Source: Nemertoderma westbladi (taxonomy: Eukaryota > Xenacoelomorpha > Nemertodermatida > Nemertodermatidae). Taken from it: DNA of 64,000 nt. The position numbers and the translations under genes are program-made. Under the pieces are notes generated by a model that saw only the letters and a program-made list of their open reading frames with translations, searched no databases and was not told the origin of the DNA. The stretch's first letter is position 1. Each line of letters starts with the position of its first letter. The stretch is from contig JAUCBJ010003650.1 of NCBI GenBank assembly GCA_032718475.1, positions 62,001 to 126,000 of the forward strand, read 5' to 3'. Positions 1 to 12,733 of this stretch are shown one piece after another.

Positions 1-1998
1 ATGGAGTAAGTATGTATGGAGTAAGTATGTATGGTGTGAGAATGTATGGAGTGAGTACGTATGGAGTGAGTATGTATGGAGTGAGTATGTATGGAGTGAG
101 TATGTATGGAGTGAGTATGTATGGAGTGAGTATGTATGGAGTGAGTATGTATGGAGTGAGTATGTATGGAGTAAGTATGTATGGAGTAAGTATGTATGGT
201 GTGAGAATGTATGGAGTGAGTACGTATGGAGTGAGTATGTATGGAGTGAGTATGTATGGAGTGAGTATGTATGGAGTGAGTATGTATGGAGTGAGTATGT
301 ATGGAGTGAGTATGTATGGAGTGAGTATGTATGGAGTGAGTATGTATGGAGTGAGTATGTATGGAGTGAGTATGTATGGAGTGAGTATGTATGGAGTGTG
401 TATGTATGGAGTGAGTATGTATGGAGTGAGTATGTATGGAGTGAGTATGTATGGAGTGAGTATGTATGGAGTGAGTATGTATGGATTGAGTATGTATGGA
501 GTGAGTATGTATGGAGTGAGTATGTATGGAGTGAGTGTGTATGGAGTGAGTATGTATGGAGTGGGTATGTATGGAGTGAGTATGTATGGAGAGAGTATGT
601 ATGGATTGAGTATGTATGGAGATAGTATGTATGGAGATAGTATGTATGGGGAGAGTATGTATGGATTGAGTATGTATGGAGTGAGTATATACTATGTATG
701 GAGTAAGTATGTATGGAGTGAGTATATACTATGTATGGAGTGAGTATGTATGGAGTGAGTATGTATGGAGGGAGATAGTATGTATGGAGAGAGTATGTAT
801 GGAGAGAGTATGTATGGAGTGAGTATGTATGGAGAGAGTATGTATGGAGTGAGTATATACTATGTATGGAGTGAGTATGTATGGAGTGAGTATGTATGGA
901 GATAGTATGTATGGAGAGATATGTATGGAGAGAGTATGTATGGAGTGAGTATGTATGGAGTGAGTATGTATGGAGTGAGTATGTATGGAGTGAGTATGTA
1001 TGGAGAGAGTATGTATGGAGAGAGTATGTATGGAGTGAGTATGTATGGAGTGAGTATGTATGGAGTGAGTATGTATGAAGTGAGTATATAGGGAGTGAGT
1101 ATGTATGGAGTGAGTATGTATGGAGTGAGTATGTATGGAGTGAGTATGTATGGAGGGAGGATGTATGGAGTGAGTATGTATGGAGTGAGTATATACTATG
1201 TATGGAGTAAGTATGTATGGAGTGAGTATGTATGGAGTGAGTATGGAGTGAGTATGTATGGAGTGAGTAGGTATGGAGTGAGTATGTATGGAGTGAGTAT
1301 GTATGGAGTGAGTATGTATGGAGTGAGAATGTAAGGAGTGAGTATGTATGGAGTGAGTATGTATGGAGTGAGTATGTATGGAGTGAGTATGTATGGAGTG
1401 AGTATGTATGGAGTGAGTATGTATGGAGTGAGTAAGTATGGAGTGAGTATGTATGGAGTGAGTATGTATGGAGTGAGTATGTATGGAGTGAGTATGTATG
1501 GAGTGAGTATGTATGGAGTGAGTATGTATGGAGTGAGTATGTATGGAGTGAGTATGTATGGAGTGAGTATGTATGGAGTGAGTATGTATGGAGTGAGTAT
1601 GTATGGAGTGAGTATGTATGGAGTGAGTATGTATGGAGTGAGTATGTATGGAGTGAGTATGTATGGAGTGAGTATGTATGGAGTGAGTATGTATGGAGTG
1701 AGTATGTATGGAGAGAGTATGTATGAAGTGAGTATGTATGGAGAGAGTATGTATGGAGTGAGTATGTATGGAGTGAGTATGTATGGAGTGAGTATGTATG
1801 GAGTGAGTATGTATGGAGTGAGTATGTATGGAGTGAGTATGTATGGAGTGAGTATGTATGGAGTGAGTATGTATGGAGTGAGTATGTATGGAGTAAGTAT
1901 GTATGGAGTGAGTATGTATGAAATGAGTATGTATGGAGAGAGTATGTATGGAGTGAGTATGTATGGAGTGAGTATGTATCGAGTGAGTATGTATGTGT
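1..1998. repeat. 15-bp minisatellite, about 130 copies
   Basis: Tandem repeat of the unit TATGTATGGAGTGAG, running off the left edge of the window and ending where unique sequence starts near 1998. The consensus has no C on the plus strand, and cytosine is almost absent for 2 kb. Variants include GGAGAGAG, GGAGTAAG, GGATTGAG and a TATATACTATG form near 690, 725, 855 and 1195. A variant pair (GGTGTGAG then GTACGTATGG) at 31 recurs at 196, a 165-bp or 11-unit higher-order step. Because 15 is a multiple of 3, long open frames appear on both strands (pentapeptides such as MYGVS or HTHSI), but these are by-products of the period. On the minus strand the array lies in the intron following the 2664-2794 NF-kappa-B exon, if the gene continues leftwards. 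Confidence 0.97.
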
Positions 1999-2570
1999 AA
2001 CGGGATCTCGGTTGGCGAGAGATCCTGACCGGTTGACTTGATGGTGGCTGTTCCTACGCGCACGATGGCTGACTGATAGATGGACTGACTTGGCCGTAGG
2101 CCAGTGAATAAAAAGTTTATCTGTTAAACTTTGCTGTTGTTAATAGATTGACTATAGACTGATGAGTAGTTACCGGTAGTGATAATAGCACAGCGTAGCG
2201 GTGGAAACTATTTCACCTCTACCATAATGAGTAAAATGCCATTGCCATCTGGTTGCACAATCAAAGACCGGTAATATATATAGGGGGAAATGCTAGGCTG
2301 ACACGTTGTTGGCCCTCCAATCGATACACTTCTAAAACCCTGACATGTGCTGACCTCCCATTGGCCAGTTGACCACGCCCTGTTCCTGCCTCCCTTAGGC
2401 CCTTAGTTAGCCTATGTACCCTGGGATGGATGGTTAATCCACTGCCCAGTTGGTTCTAATGCATCATCCTCTTACTGCTATGCCCTGTAGGATAGATAAC
2501 TTAGTAGCCAATGTGATAAATTGGCTCCTCCCATTTTGTGGTTGGAATGCATAGCGGATCCGCTAACAGT
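1999..2570. other. Unique non-coding DNA inside the downstream NF-kappa-B intron
   Basis: No repeat structure, RNA gene or convincing coding frame was seen. I looked on the minus strand for the next Rel homology exon (the continuation of the IPT domain after the LLCEK motif) and did not find it. The stretch separates the large 15-bp array at 1-1998 from the small patch of the same repeat at 2571-2653. It is therefore probably ordinary intron sequence. Confidence 0.6.
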
Positions 2571-2653
2571 ATGTGTCTGTATGGAGTGAGTATGTATGGG
2601 GTGAGTATGTATGGGGTGAGTATGTTTTGAGTGAGTATATATGGAGTGACTAT
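2571..2653. repeat. Short degenerate patch of the 15-bp minisatellite
   Basis: About five to six diverged copies of the same unit as at 1-1998 (forms such as TATGTATGGGGTGAG and TATATATGGAGTGAC). It starts within about 10 bp of the splice donor of the neighbouring exon, so the intron opens almost directly into minisatellite. The patch is separated from the main 15-bp array by about 570 bp of unique DNA. It may be the older, seeding copy. Confidence 0.85.
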
Positions 2654-2657
2654 ATGG

Positions 2658-2663
2658 ACTAAC
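2658..2663 (-). other. 5' splice donor of the Rel dimerisation exon (AAG|GTTAGT)
   Basis: On the minus strand the exon ends in GAGAAG followed by GTTAGT, a good match to the metazoan donor consensus. It follows the last codon of the conserved LLCEK motif, so the intron is phase 0. The reading frame after it runs into minisatellite (SPYSHSIYTHS), which fits intron rather than exon. GTTAGT is a weaker U1 match than the GTGAGT present in every monomer of the upstream array. Confidence 0.75.
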
Positions 2664-2794
2664 CTTCTCACAAAGTAAGAATATCTCAGCATTACCGCTC
2701 ACCGGGCTTTCTGATTTATTGAGACGGACTATTTTCAAAGGGTTGGAAATACTTGACTTCGCATCGTATATTGGGTGGGAGTAGATGGGAGGGA
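2664..2794 (-). CDS. NFKB1: NF-kappa-B, internal exon: start of the Rel dimerisation (IPT) domain
   Basis: A 131-nt exon which, with one base carried from the previous exon, gives 44 codons. Recognisable Rel-family landmarks in order are SHPIYD near the start (matching the linker between the two halves of the Rel homology domain), LKIVRLN in the first beta strand of the IPT fold, a short loop, and EIFLLCEK at the end. In the family this domain makes the dimer interface and contacts the DNA backbone. LKIVR is closer to the p105/p100 subfamily than to RelA. The acceptor is CTGTACCAG|TCCCTCCC on the minus strand and the donor is AAG|GTTAGT. Frame and phase agree with the exon at 55840-56578. The first 29 nt or so of this exon are repeated in every monomer of the adjoining 53-kb array. 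The rest of the IPT domain, the nuclear localisation signal and any ankyrin repeats must lie beyond position 1. Confidence 0.88.
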
Positions 2795-2803
2795 CTGGTA
2801 CAG
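2795..2803 (-). other. 3' splice acceptor of the Rel dimerisation exon (CTGTACCAG)
   Basis: On the minus strand TTTGCTGTACCAG precedes the exon, and the phase fits the upstream exon (one carried base plus TC gives Val). The same acceptor sequence occurs in essentially every monomer of the array. Local sequence before the AG therefore does not distinguish the true site from hundreds of copies. Only the exon body beyond the first 29 nt or so is unique. Confidence 0.7.
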
Positions 2804-3700
2804 CAAACTCACCTACAATAGATAAAGTTAAAGTATATTGGGTGGGAGTAGATGGGAGGGACTGGTACAGCAAACTCACCTACAATAGATAAAGTTAAAG
2901 TATATTGGGTAGGAGTAGATGGGTGGGTCTGGTACAGCAAACTCACCTACAATAGATAAAGTTAAAGTAAATTGGGTGGGAGTAGATGGGAGGGACTGGT
3001 ACAGCAAACTCACCTACAATAGATAAAGTTAAAGTATATTGGGTAGGAGTATATGGGAGGGACTGGTACAGCAAACTCACCTACAATAGATAAAGTTAAA
3101 GTTATTGGGTAGGAGTAGATGGGAGGGACTGGTACAGCAAACTCACCTACAAAAGGGAGATAAAGTTAAAGCATATTGGGTAGGAGTAGATGGGAGGGAC
3201 TGGTACAGCAAACTCACCTACAATAGATAAAGTTAAAGTATATTGGGTAGGAGTAGATGGGAGGGACTGGTACAGCAAACTCACCTACAATAGATAAAGT
3301 TAAAGTATATTGGGTAGGAGTAGATGGGAGGGACTGGTACAGCAAACTCACCTACAATATATAAAGTTAAATTATATTGGGTGGGAGTAGATGGGAGGGA
3401 CTGGTACAGCAAACTCACCTACAATAGGGAGATAAAGTTTAAGTATATTGGGTAGGAGTAGATGGGAGGGACTGGTACAGCAAACTCACCTACAATATAT
3501 AAAGTTAAATTATATTGGGTGGGAGTAGATGGGAGGGACTGGTACAGCAAACTCACCTACAATAGGGAGATAAAGTTAAAGTATATTGGGTAGGAGTAGA
3601 TGGGAGGGACTGGTACAGCAAACTCACCTACAATAGATAAAGTTAAAGTATATTGGGTAGGAGTAGATGGGAGGGACTGGTACAGCAAACTCACCTACAA

Positions 3701-4715
3701 TAGGGAGATAACAGATAAAGTTAAAGTATATTGGGTAGGAGTAGATGGGAGGGACTGGTACAGCAAACTCACCTACAATAGATAAAGTTAAAGTATATTG
3801 GGTAGGAGTAGATGGGAGGGACTGGTACAGCAAACTCACCTACAATAGGGAGATAACAGATAAAGTTAAAGTATATTGGGTAGGAGTAGATGGGAGGGAC
3901 TGGTACAGCAAACTCACCTACAATAGGGAGATAAAGTTAAAGTATATTGGGTAGGAGTAGATGGGAGGGACTGGTACAGCAAACTCACCTACAATATATA
4001 AAGTTAAATTATATTGGGTGGGAGTAGATGGGAGGGACTGGTACAGCAAACTCACCTACAATAGATAAAGTTAAAGTATATTGGGTAGGAGTAGATGGGA
4101 GGGACTGGTACAGCAAACTCACCTACAATAGGGAGATAAAGTTAAAGTATATTGGGTAGGAGTAGATGGGAGGGACTGGTACAGCAAACTCACCTACAAT
4201 AGATAAAGTTAAAGTATATTGGGTAGGAGTAGATGGGTGGGACTGGTACAGCAAACTCACCTACAATAGATAAAGTTAAAGTATATTGGGTAGGAGTAGA
4301 TGGGAGGGACTGGTACAGCAAACTCACCTACAATAGATAAAGTTAAAGTATATTGGGTAGGAGTAGATGGGAGGGACTGGTACAGCAAACTCACCTACAA
4401 TAGGGAGATAACAGATAAAGTTAAAGTATATTGGGTAGGAGTAGATGGGAGGGACTGGTACAGCAAACTCACCTACAATAGGGAGATAACAGATAAAGTT
4501 AAAGTATATTGGGTAGGAGTAGATGGGAGGGACTGGTACAGCAAACTCACCTACAATAGGGAGATAAAGTTAAAGTATATTGGGTGGGAGTAGATGGGAG
4601 GGACTGGTACAGCAAACTCACCTACAATAGATAAAGTTAAAGTATATTGGGTAGGAGTAGATGGGAGGGACTGGTACAGCAAACTCACCTACAATAGGGA
4701 GATAACAGATAAAGT
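3701..4715. repeat. Cluster of 78-bp monomers within the array
   Basis: Five junctions carry the insertion GGGAGATAACA before GATAAAG, near 3701, 3845, 4401, 4471 and 4687. None was noticed elsewhere in the array. This monomer is 26 codons long, so neighbouring copies stay in one open frame on both strands and produce the longest spurious peptides of the array. The cluster lies close to the 2664-2794 exon. Confidence 0.85.
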
Positions 4716-7700
4716 TAAAGTATATTGGGTAGGAGTAGATGGGAGGGACTGGTACAGCAAACTCACCTACAATAGGGAGATAAAGTTAAAGTATATTGGG
4801 TAGGAGTAGATGGGTGGGACTGGTACAGCAAACTCACCTACAATAGGGAGATAAAGTTAAAGTATATTGGGTAGGAGTAGATGGGAGGGACTGGTACAGC
4901 AAACTCACCTACAATAGATAAAGTTAAAGTATATTGGGTAGGAGTAGATGGGAGGGACTGGTACAGCAAACTCACCTACAATAGGGAGATAAAGTTAAAG
5001 TATATTGGGTAGGAGTAGATGGGTGGGACTGGTACAGCAAACTCACCTACAATAGGGAGATAAAGTTAAAGTATATTGGGTAGGAGTAGATGGGAGGGAC
5101 TGGTACAGCAAACTCACCTACAATATATAAAGTTAAATTATATTGGGTGGGAGTAGATGGGAGGGACTGGTACAGCAAACTCACCTACAATAGATAAAGT
5201 TAAAGTATATTGGGTAGGAGTAGATGGGAGGGACTGGTACAGCAAACTCACCTACAATAGGGAGATAAAGTTAAAGTATATTGGGTAGGAGTAGATGGGT
5301 GGGACTGGTACAGCAAACTCACCTACAATAGGGAGATAAAGTTAAAGTATATTGGGTAGGAGTAGATGGGAGGGACTGGTACAGCAAACTCACCTACAAT
5401 ATATAAAGTTAAATTATATTGGGTGGGAGTAGATGGGAGGGACTGGTACAGCAAACTCACCTACAATAGATAAAGTTAAAGTATATTGGGTAGGAGTAGA
5501 TGGGAGGGACTGGTACAGCAAACTCACCTACAATAGATAAAGTTAAAGTATATTGGGTAGGAGTAGATGGGAGGGACTGGTACAGCAAACTCACCTACAA
5601 TAGGGAGATAAAGTTAAAGTATATTGGGTAGGAGTAGATGGGAGGGACTGGTACAGCAAACTCACCTACAATATATAAAGTTAAATTATATTGGGTGGGA
5701 GTAGATGGGAGGGACTGGTACAGCAAACTCACCTACAATAGATAAAGTTAAAGTATATTGTGTGGGAGTAGATGGGAGGGACTGGTACAGCAAACTCACC
5801 TACAATAGATAAAGTTAAAGTATATTGGGTAGGAGTAGATGGGAGGGACTGGTACAGCAAACTCACCTACAATAGATAAAGTTTAAAGTATATTGGGTGG
5901 GAGTAGATGGGAGGGACTGGTACAGCAAACTCACCTACAATAGATAAAGTTAAAGTATATTGGGTAGGAGTAGATGGGAGGGACTGGTACAGCAAACTCA
6001 CCTACAATAGATAAAGTTAAAGTATATTGGGTAGGAGTAGATGGGAGGGACTGGTACAGCAAACTCACCTACAATAGATAAAGTTAAAGTATATTGGGTA
6101 GGAGTAGATGGGAGGGACTGGTACAGCAAACTCACCTACAATAGATAAAGTTAAAGTATATTGGGTAGGAGTAGATGGGAGGGACTGGTACAGCAAACTC
6201 ACCTACAATAGGGAGATAAAGTTAAAGTATATTGGGTAGGAGTAGATGGGAGGGACTGGTACAGCAAACTCACCTACAATAGATAAAGTTAAATTATATT
6301 GGGTGGGAGTAGATGGGAGGGACTGGTACAGCAAACTCACCTACAATAGATAAAGTTAAAGTATATTGGGTAGGAGTAGATGGGAGGGACTGGTACAGCA
6401 AACTCACCTACAATAGATAAAGTTAAAGTATATTGGGTAGGAGTAGATGGGAGGGACTGGTACAGCAAACTCACCTACAATAGGGAGATAAAGTTAAAGT
6501 ATATTGGGTAGGAGTAGATGGGAGGGACTGGTACAGCAAACTCACCTACAATATATAAAGTTAAATTATATTGGGTGGGAGTAGATGGGAGGGACTGGTA
6601 CAGCAAACTCACCTACAATATATAAAGTTAAATTATATTGGGTGGGAGTAGATGGGAGGGACTGGTACAGCAAACTCACCTACAATAGATAAAGTTAAAG
6701 TATATTGGGTAGGAGTAGATGGGAGGGACTGGTACAGCAAACTCACCTACAATATATAAAGTTAAATTATATTGGGTGGGAGTAGATGGGAGGGACTGGT
6801 ACAGCAAACTCACCTACAATAGGGAGATAAAGTTAAAGTATATTGGGTAGGAGTAGATGGGAGGGACTGGTACAGCAAACTCACCTACAATAGATAAAGT
6901 TAAAGTATATTGGGTAGGAGTAGATGGGAGGGACTGGTACAGCAAACTCACCTACAATAGATAAAGTTAAAGTATATTGGGTAGGAGTAGATGGGAGGGA
7001 CTGGTACAGCAAACTCACCTACAATAGGGAGATAAAGTTAAACTATATTGGGTAGGAGTAGATGGGTGGGACTGGTACAGCAAACTCACCTACAATAGGG
7101 AGATAAAGTTAAAGTATATTGGGTAGGAGTAGATGGGAGGGACTGGTACAGCAAACTCACCTACAATATATAAAGTTAAATTATATTGGGTGGGAGTAGA
7201 TGGGAGGGACTGGTACAGCAAACTCACCTACAATAGATAAAGTTAAAGTATATTGGGTAGGAGTAGATGGGAGGGACTGGTACAGCAAACTCACCTACAA
7301 TAGGGAGATAAAGTTAAAGTATATTGGGTAGGAGTAGATGGGAGGGACTGGTACAGCAAACTCACCTACAATAGATAAAGTTAAAGTATATTGGGTAGGA
7401 GTAGATGGGAGGGACTGGTACAGCAAACTCACCTACAATAGGGAGATAAAGTTAAAGTATATTGGGTAGGAGTAGATGGGTGGGACTGGTACAGCAAACT
7501 CACCTACAATAGGGAGATAAAGTTAAAGTATATTGGGTAGGAGTAGATGGGAGGGACTGGTACAGCAAACTCACCTACAATATATAAAGTTAAATTATAT
7601 TGGGTGGGAGTAGATGGGAGGGACTGGTACAGCAAACTCACCTACAATAGATAAAGTTAAAGTATATTGGGTAGGAGTAGATGGGAGGGACTGGTACAGC

Positions 7701-8197
7701 AAACTCACCTACAATAGGGAGATAAAGTTAAAGTATATTGGGTAGGAGTAGATGGGTGGGACTGGTACAGCAAACTCACCTACAATAGGGAGATAAAGTT
7801 AAAGTATATTGGGTAGGAGTAGATGGGAGGGACTGGTACAGCAAACTCACCTACAATATATAAAGTTAAATTATATTGGGTGGGAGTAGATGGGTGGGAC
7901 TGGTACAGCAAACTCACCTACAATAGATAAAGTTAAAGTATATTGGGTAGGAGTAGATGGGAGGGACTGGTACAGCAAACTCACCTACAATAGGGAGATA
8001 AAGTTAAAGTATATTGGGTAGGAGTAGATGGGAGGGACTGGTACAGCAAACTCACCTACAATAGATAAAGTTAAAGTATATTGGGTAGGAGTAGATGGGA
8101 GGGACTGGTACAGCAAACTCACCTACAATAGATAAAGTTAAAGTATATTGGGTAGGAGTAGATGGGTGGGACTGGTACAGCAAACTCACCTACAATA

Positions 8198-8885
8198 GAT
8201 ATTAAGTTAAAGTATATTGGGTAGGAGTAGATGGGAGGGACTGGTACAGCAAACTCACCTACAATAGATAAAGTTAAAGTATATTGGGTAGGAGTAGATG
8301 GGTGGGACTGGTACAGCAAACTCACCTACAATAGATATTAAGTTAAAGTATATTGGGTAGGAGTAGATGGGTGGGACTGGTACAGCAAACTCACCTACAA
8401 TAGATATTAAGTTAAAGTATATTGGGTAGGAGTAGATGGGAGGGACTGGTACAGCAAACTCACCTACAATAGATAAAGTTAAAGTATATTGGGTAGGAGT
8501 AGATGGGAGGGACTGGTACAGCAAACTCACCTACAATAGATAAAGTTAAAGTATATTGGGTAGGAGTAGATGGGTGGGACTGGTACAGCAAACTCACCTA
8601 CAATAGATAAAGTTAAAGTATATTGGGTAGGAGTAGATGGGAGGGACTGGTACAGCAAACTCACCTACAATAGATAAAGTTAAACTATATTGGGTAGGAG
8701 TAGATGGGAGGGACTGGTACAGCAAACTAACCTACAATAGATAAAGTTAAAGTATATTGGGTAGGAGTAGATGGGAGGGACTGGTACAGCAAACTCACCT
8801 ACAATAGATAAAGTTAAACTATATTGGGTAGGAGTAGATGGGAGGGACTGGTACAGCAAACTAACCTACAATAGATATTAAGTTA
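8198..8885. repeat. Cluster of 69-bp monomers (GATATTAAG variant)
   Basis: Four monomers with GATATTAAGTT in place of GATAAAGTT, near 8198, 8331, 8401 and 8871. The two-base gain makes the unit 23 codons long, which explains the local minus-strand open frames. The variant was seen only here, which indicates local spread. Confidence 0.8.
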
Positions 8886-9440
8886 AAGTATATTGGGTAG
8901 GAGTAGATGGGAGGGACTGGTACAGCAAACTCACCTACAATAGATAAAGTTAAAGTATATTGGGTAGGAGTAGATGGGAGGGACTGGTACAGCAAACTCA
9001 CCTACAATAGGGAGATAAAGTTAAAGTATATTGGGTAGGAGTAGATGGGTGGGACTGGTACAGCAAACTCACCTACAAAAGGGAGATAAAGTTAAAGTAT
9101 ATTGGGTAGGAGTAGATGGGAGGGACTGGTACAGCAAACTCACCTACAATAGGGAGATAAAGTTAAAGTATATTGGGTAGGAGTAGATGGGAGGGACTGG
9201 TACAGCAAACTCACCTACAATAGATAAAGTTAAACTATATTGGGTAGGAGTAGATGGGAGGGACTGGTACAGCAAACTCACCTACAATAGATAAAGTTAA
9301 AGTATATTGGGTAGGAGTAGATGGGAGGGACTGGTACAGCAAACTCACCTACAATAGATAAAGTTAAAGTATATTGGGTAGGAGTAAATGGGAGGGACTG
9401 GTACAGCAAACTCACCTACAATATATAAAGTTAAAGTATA

Positions 9441-12020
9441 TTGGGTAGGATGTAGATGGGAGGGACTGGTACAGCAAACTCACCTACAATAGATAAAGTT
9501 AAAGTATATTGGGTAGGAGTAGATGGGAGGGACTGGTACAGCAAACTCACCTACAATAGATAAAGTTAAAGTATATTGGGTAGGAGTAGATGGGAGGGAC
9601 TGGTACAGCAAACTCACCTACAATAGGGAGATAAAGTTAAAGTATATTGGGTAGGAGTAGATGGGAGGGACTGGTACAGCAAACTCACCTACAATATATA
9701 AAGTTAAAGTATATTGGGTAGGAGTAGATGGGAGGGACTGGTACAGCAAACTCACCTACAATATATAAAGTTAAAGTATATTGGGTAGGATGTAGATGGG
9801 AGGGACTGGTACAGCAAACTCACCTACAATAGATAAAGTTTAAGTATATTGGGTAGGAGTAGATGGGAGGGACTGGTACAGCAAACTCACTTACAATAGA
9901 TAAAGTTAAAGTATATTGGGTAGGAGTAGATGGGAGGGACTGGTACAGCAAACTCACCTACAATATATAAAGTTAAAGTATATTGGGTAGGAGTAGATGG
10001 GAGGGACTGGTACAGCAAACTCACCTACAATAGATAAAGTTAAAGTATATTGGGTAGGATGTAGATGGGAGGGACTGGTACAGCAAACTCACCTACAATA
10101 GATAAAGTTTAAGTATATTGGGTAGGAGTAGATGGGAGGGACTGGTACAGCAAACTCACTTACAATAGATAAAGTTAAAGTATATTGGGTAGGAGTAGAT
10201 GGGAGGGACTGGTACAGCAAACTCACCTACAATAGATAAAGTTAAAGTATATTGGGTAGGAGTAGATGGGTGGGACTGGTACAGCAAACTCACCTACAAT
10301 AGATAAAGTTAAAGTATATTGGGTAGGAGTAGATGGGAGGGACTGGTACAGCAAACTCACTTACAATAGATAAAGTTAAAGTATATTGGGTAGGAGTAGA
10401 TGGGAGGGACTGGTACAGCAAACTCACTTACAATAGATAAAGTTAAAGTATATTGGGTAGGAGTAGATGGGAGGGACTGGTACAGCAAACTCACCTACAA
10501 TAGATAAAGTTAAAGTATATTGGGTAGGAGTAGATGGGAGGGACTGGTACAGCAAACTCACCTACAATAGGGAGATAAAGTTAAAGTATATTGGGTAGGA
10601 GTAGATGGGAGGGACTGGTACAGCAAACTCACCTACAATATATAAAGTTAAAGTATATTGGGTAGGAGTAGATGGGAGGGACTGGTACAGCAAACTCACC
10701 TACAATATATAAAGTTAAAGTATATTGGGTAGGATGTAGATGGGAGGGACTGGTACAGCAAACTCACCTACAATATATAAAGTTAAAGTATATTGGGTAG
10801 GAGTAGATGGGAGGGACTGGTACAGCAAACTCACCTACAATAGATAAAGTTTAAGTATATTGGGTAGGAGTAGATGGGAGGGACTGGTACAGCAAACTCA
10901 CTTACAATAGATAAAGTTAAAGTATATTGGGTAGGAGTAGATGGGAGGGACTGGTACAGCAAACTCACTTACAATAGATAAAGTTAAAGTATATTGGGTA
11001 GGAGTAGATGGGAGGGACTGGTACAGCAAACTCACTTACAATAGATAAAGTTAAAGTATATTGGGTAGGAGTAGATGGGAGGGACTGGTACAGCAAACTC
11101 ACCTACAATAGATAAAGTTAAAGTATATTGGGTAGGAGTAGATGGGAGGGACTGGTACAGCAAACTCACCTACAATAGGGAGATAAAGTTAAAGTATATT
11201 GGGTAGGAGTAGATGGGAGGGACTGGTACAGCAAACTCACCTACAATATATAAAGTTAAAGTATATTGGGTAGGAGTAGATGGGAGGGACTGGTACAGCA
11301 AACTCACCTACAATATATAAAGTTAAAGTATATTGGGTAGGATGTAGATGGGAGGGACTGGTACAGCAAACTCACCTACAATATATAAAGTTAAAGTATA
11401 TTGGGTAGGAGTAGATGGGAGGGACTGGTACAGCAAACTCACTTACAATAGATAAAGTTAAAGTATATTGGGTAGGAGTAGATGGGAGGGACTGGTACAG
11501 CAAACTCACCTACAATATATAAAGTTAAAGTATATTGGGTAGGAGTAGATGGGAGGGACTGGTACAGCAAACTCACCTACAATAGATAAAGTTAAAGTAT
11601 ATTGGGTAGGAGTAGATGGGAGGGACTGGTACAGCAAACTCACCTACAATAGATAAAGTTAAAGTATATTGGGTAGGAGTAGATGGGAGGGACTGGTACA
11701 GCAAACTCACCTACAATAGATAAAGTTAAAGTATATTGGGTAGGATGTAGATGGGAGGGACTGGTACAGCAAACTCACCTACAATATATAAAGTTAAAGT
11801 ATATTGGGTAGGAGTAGATGGGAGGGACTGGTACAGCAAACTCACTTACAATAGATAAAGTTAAAGTATATTGGGTAGGAGTAGATGGGAGGGACTGGTA
11901 CAGCAAACTCACCTACAATAGATAAAGTTAAAGTATATTGGGTAGGAGTAGATGGGAGGGACTGGTACAGCAAACTCACCTACAATAGATAAAGTTAAAG
12001 TATATTGGGTAGGATGTAGA
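9441..12020. repeat. Sub-array with the 68-bp GGATGTAG variant
   Basis: TAGGATGTAGATGGG replaces TAGGAGTAGATGGG at about 9451, 9791, 10060, 10731, 11341, 11741 and 12011, with one further copy near 15250. It travels with CACTTACAATAG and AATATATAAAG variants in recurring blocks. This region is therefore built from repeated multi-monomer segments and is not a random mixture. Confidence 0.8.
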
Positions 12021-12733
12021 TGGGAGGGACTGGTACAGCAAACTCACCTACAATAGATAAAGTTTAAGTATATTGGGTAGGAGTAGATGGGAGGGACTGG
12101 TACAGCAAACTCACCTACAATAGATAAAGTTAAAGTATATTGGGTAGGAGTAGATGGGTGGGACTGGTACAGCAAACTCACCTACAATAGGGAGATAAAG
12201 TTAAAGTATATTGGGTGGGAGTAGATGGGAGGGACTGGTACAGCAAACTCACCTACAATAGATAAAGTTAAAGTATATTGGGTAGGAGTAGATGGGAGGG
12301 ACTGGTACAGCAAACTCACCTACAATAGGGAGATAAAGTTAAAGTATATTGGGTGGGAGTAGATGGGAGGGACTGGTACAGCAAACTCACCTACAATAGA
12401 TAAAGTTAAACTATATTGGGTAGGAGTAGATGGGAGGGACTGGTACAGCAAACTCACCTACAATAGATAAAGTTAAAGTATATTGGGTAGGAGTAGATGG
12501 GAGGGACTGGTACAGCAAACTCACCTACAATAGGGAGATAAAGTTAAAGTATATTGGGTGGGAGTAGATGGGAGGGACTGGTACAGCAAACTCACCTACA
12601 ATAGATAAAGTTAAAGTATATTGGGTAGGAGTAGATGGGAGGGACTGGTACAGCAAACTCACCTACAATAGGGAGATAAAGTTAAAGTATATTGGGTGGG
12701 AGTAGATGGGAGGGACTGGTACAGCAAACTCAC

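Noticed and set aside
12-2063. Long open frames on both strands over the 15-bp array (MYGVS and HTHSI pentapeptide repeats, up to 444 codons)
   Set aside because: The period is a multiple of three and the unit has no stop in these frames, so the frames are automatic. There is no non-repeat domain, and they lie in a probable intron.
1999-2570. Next Rel homology exon
   Set aside because: I read the minus strand for the expected IPT continuation and saw no matching residues. The next exon must be beyond the left edge.
2478-2663. Continuation of the NF-kappa-B reading frame past LLCEK as coding sequence
   Set aside because: It turns at once into HTHS/HTHP minisatellite peptide, and a consensus donor lies at the end of the conserved motif.
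3600-4803. Open frames with repeated VYWVGVDGRDWYSKLTYNR-type peptide
   Set aside because: They appear only where 78-bp units (26 codons) sit together, and stop as soon as 67-bp or 71-bp units return. This is a by-product of the satellite.
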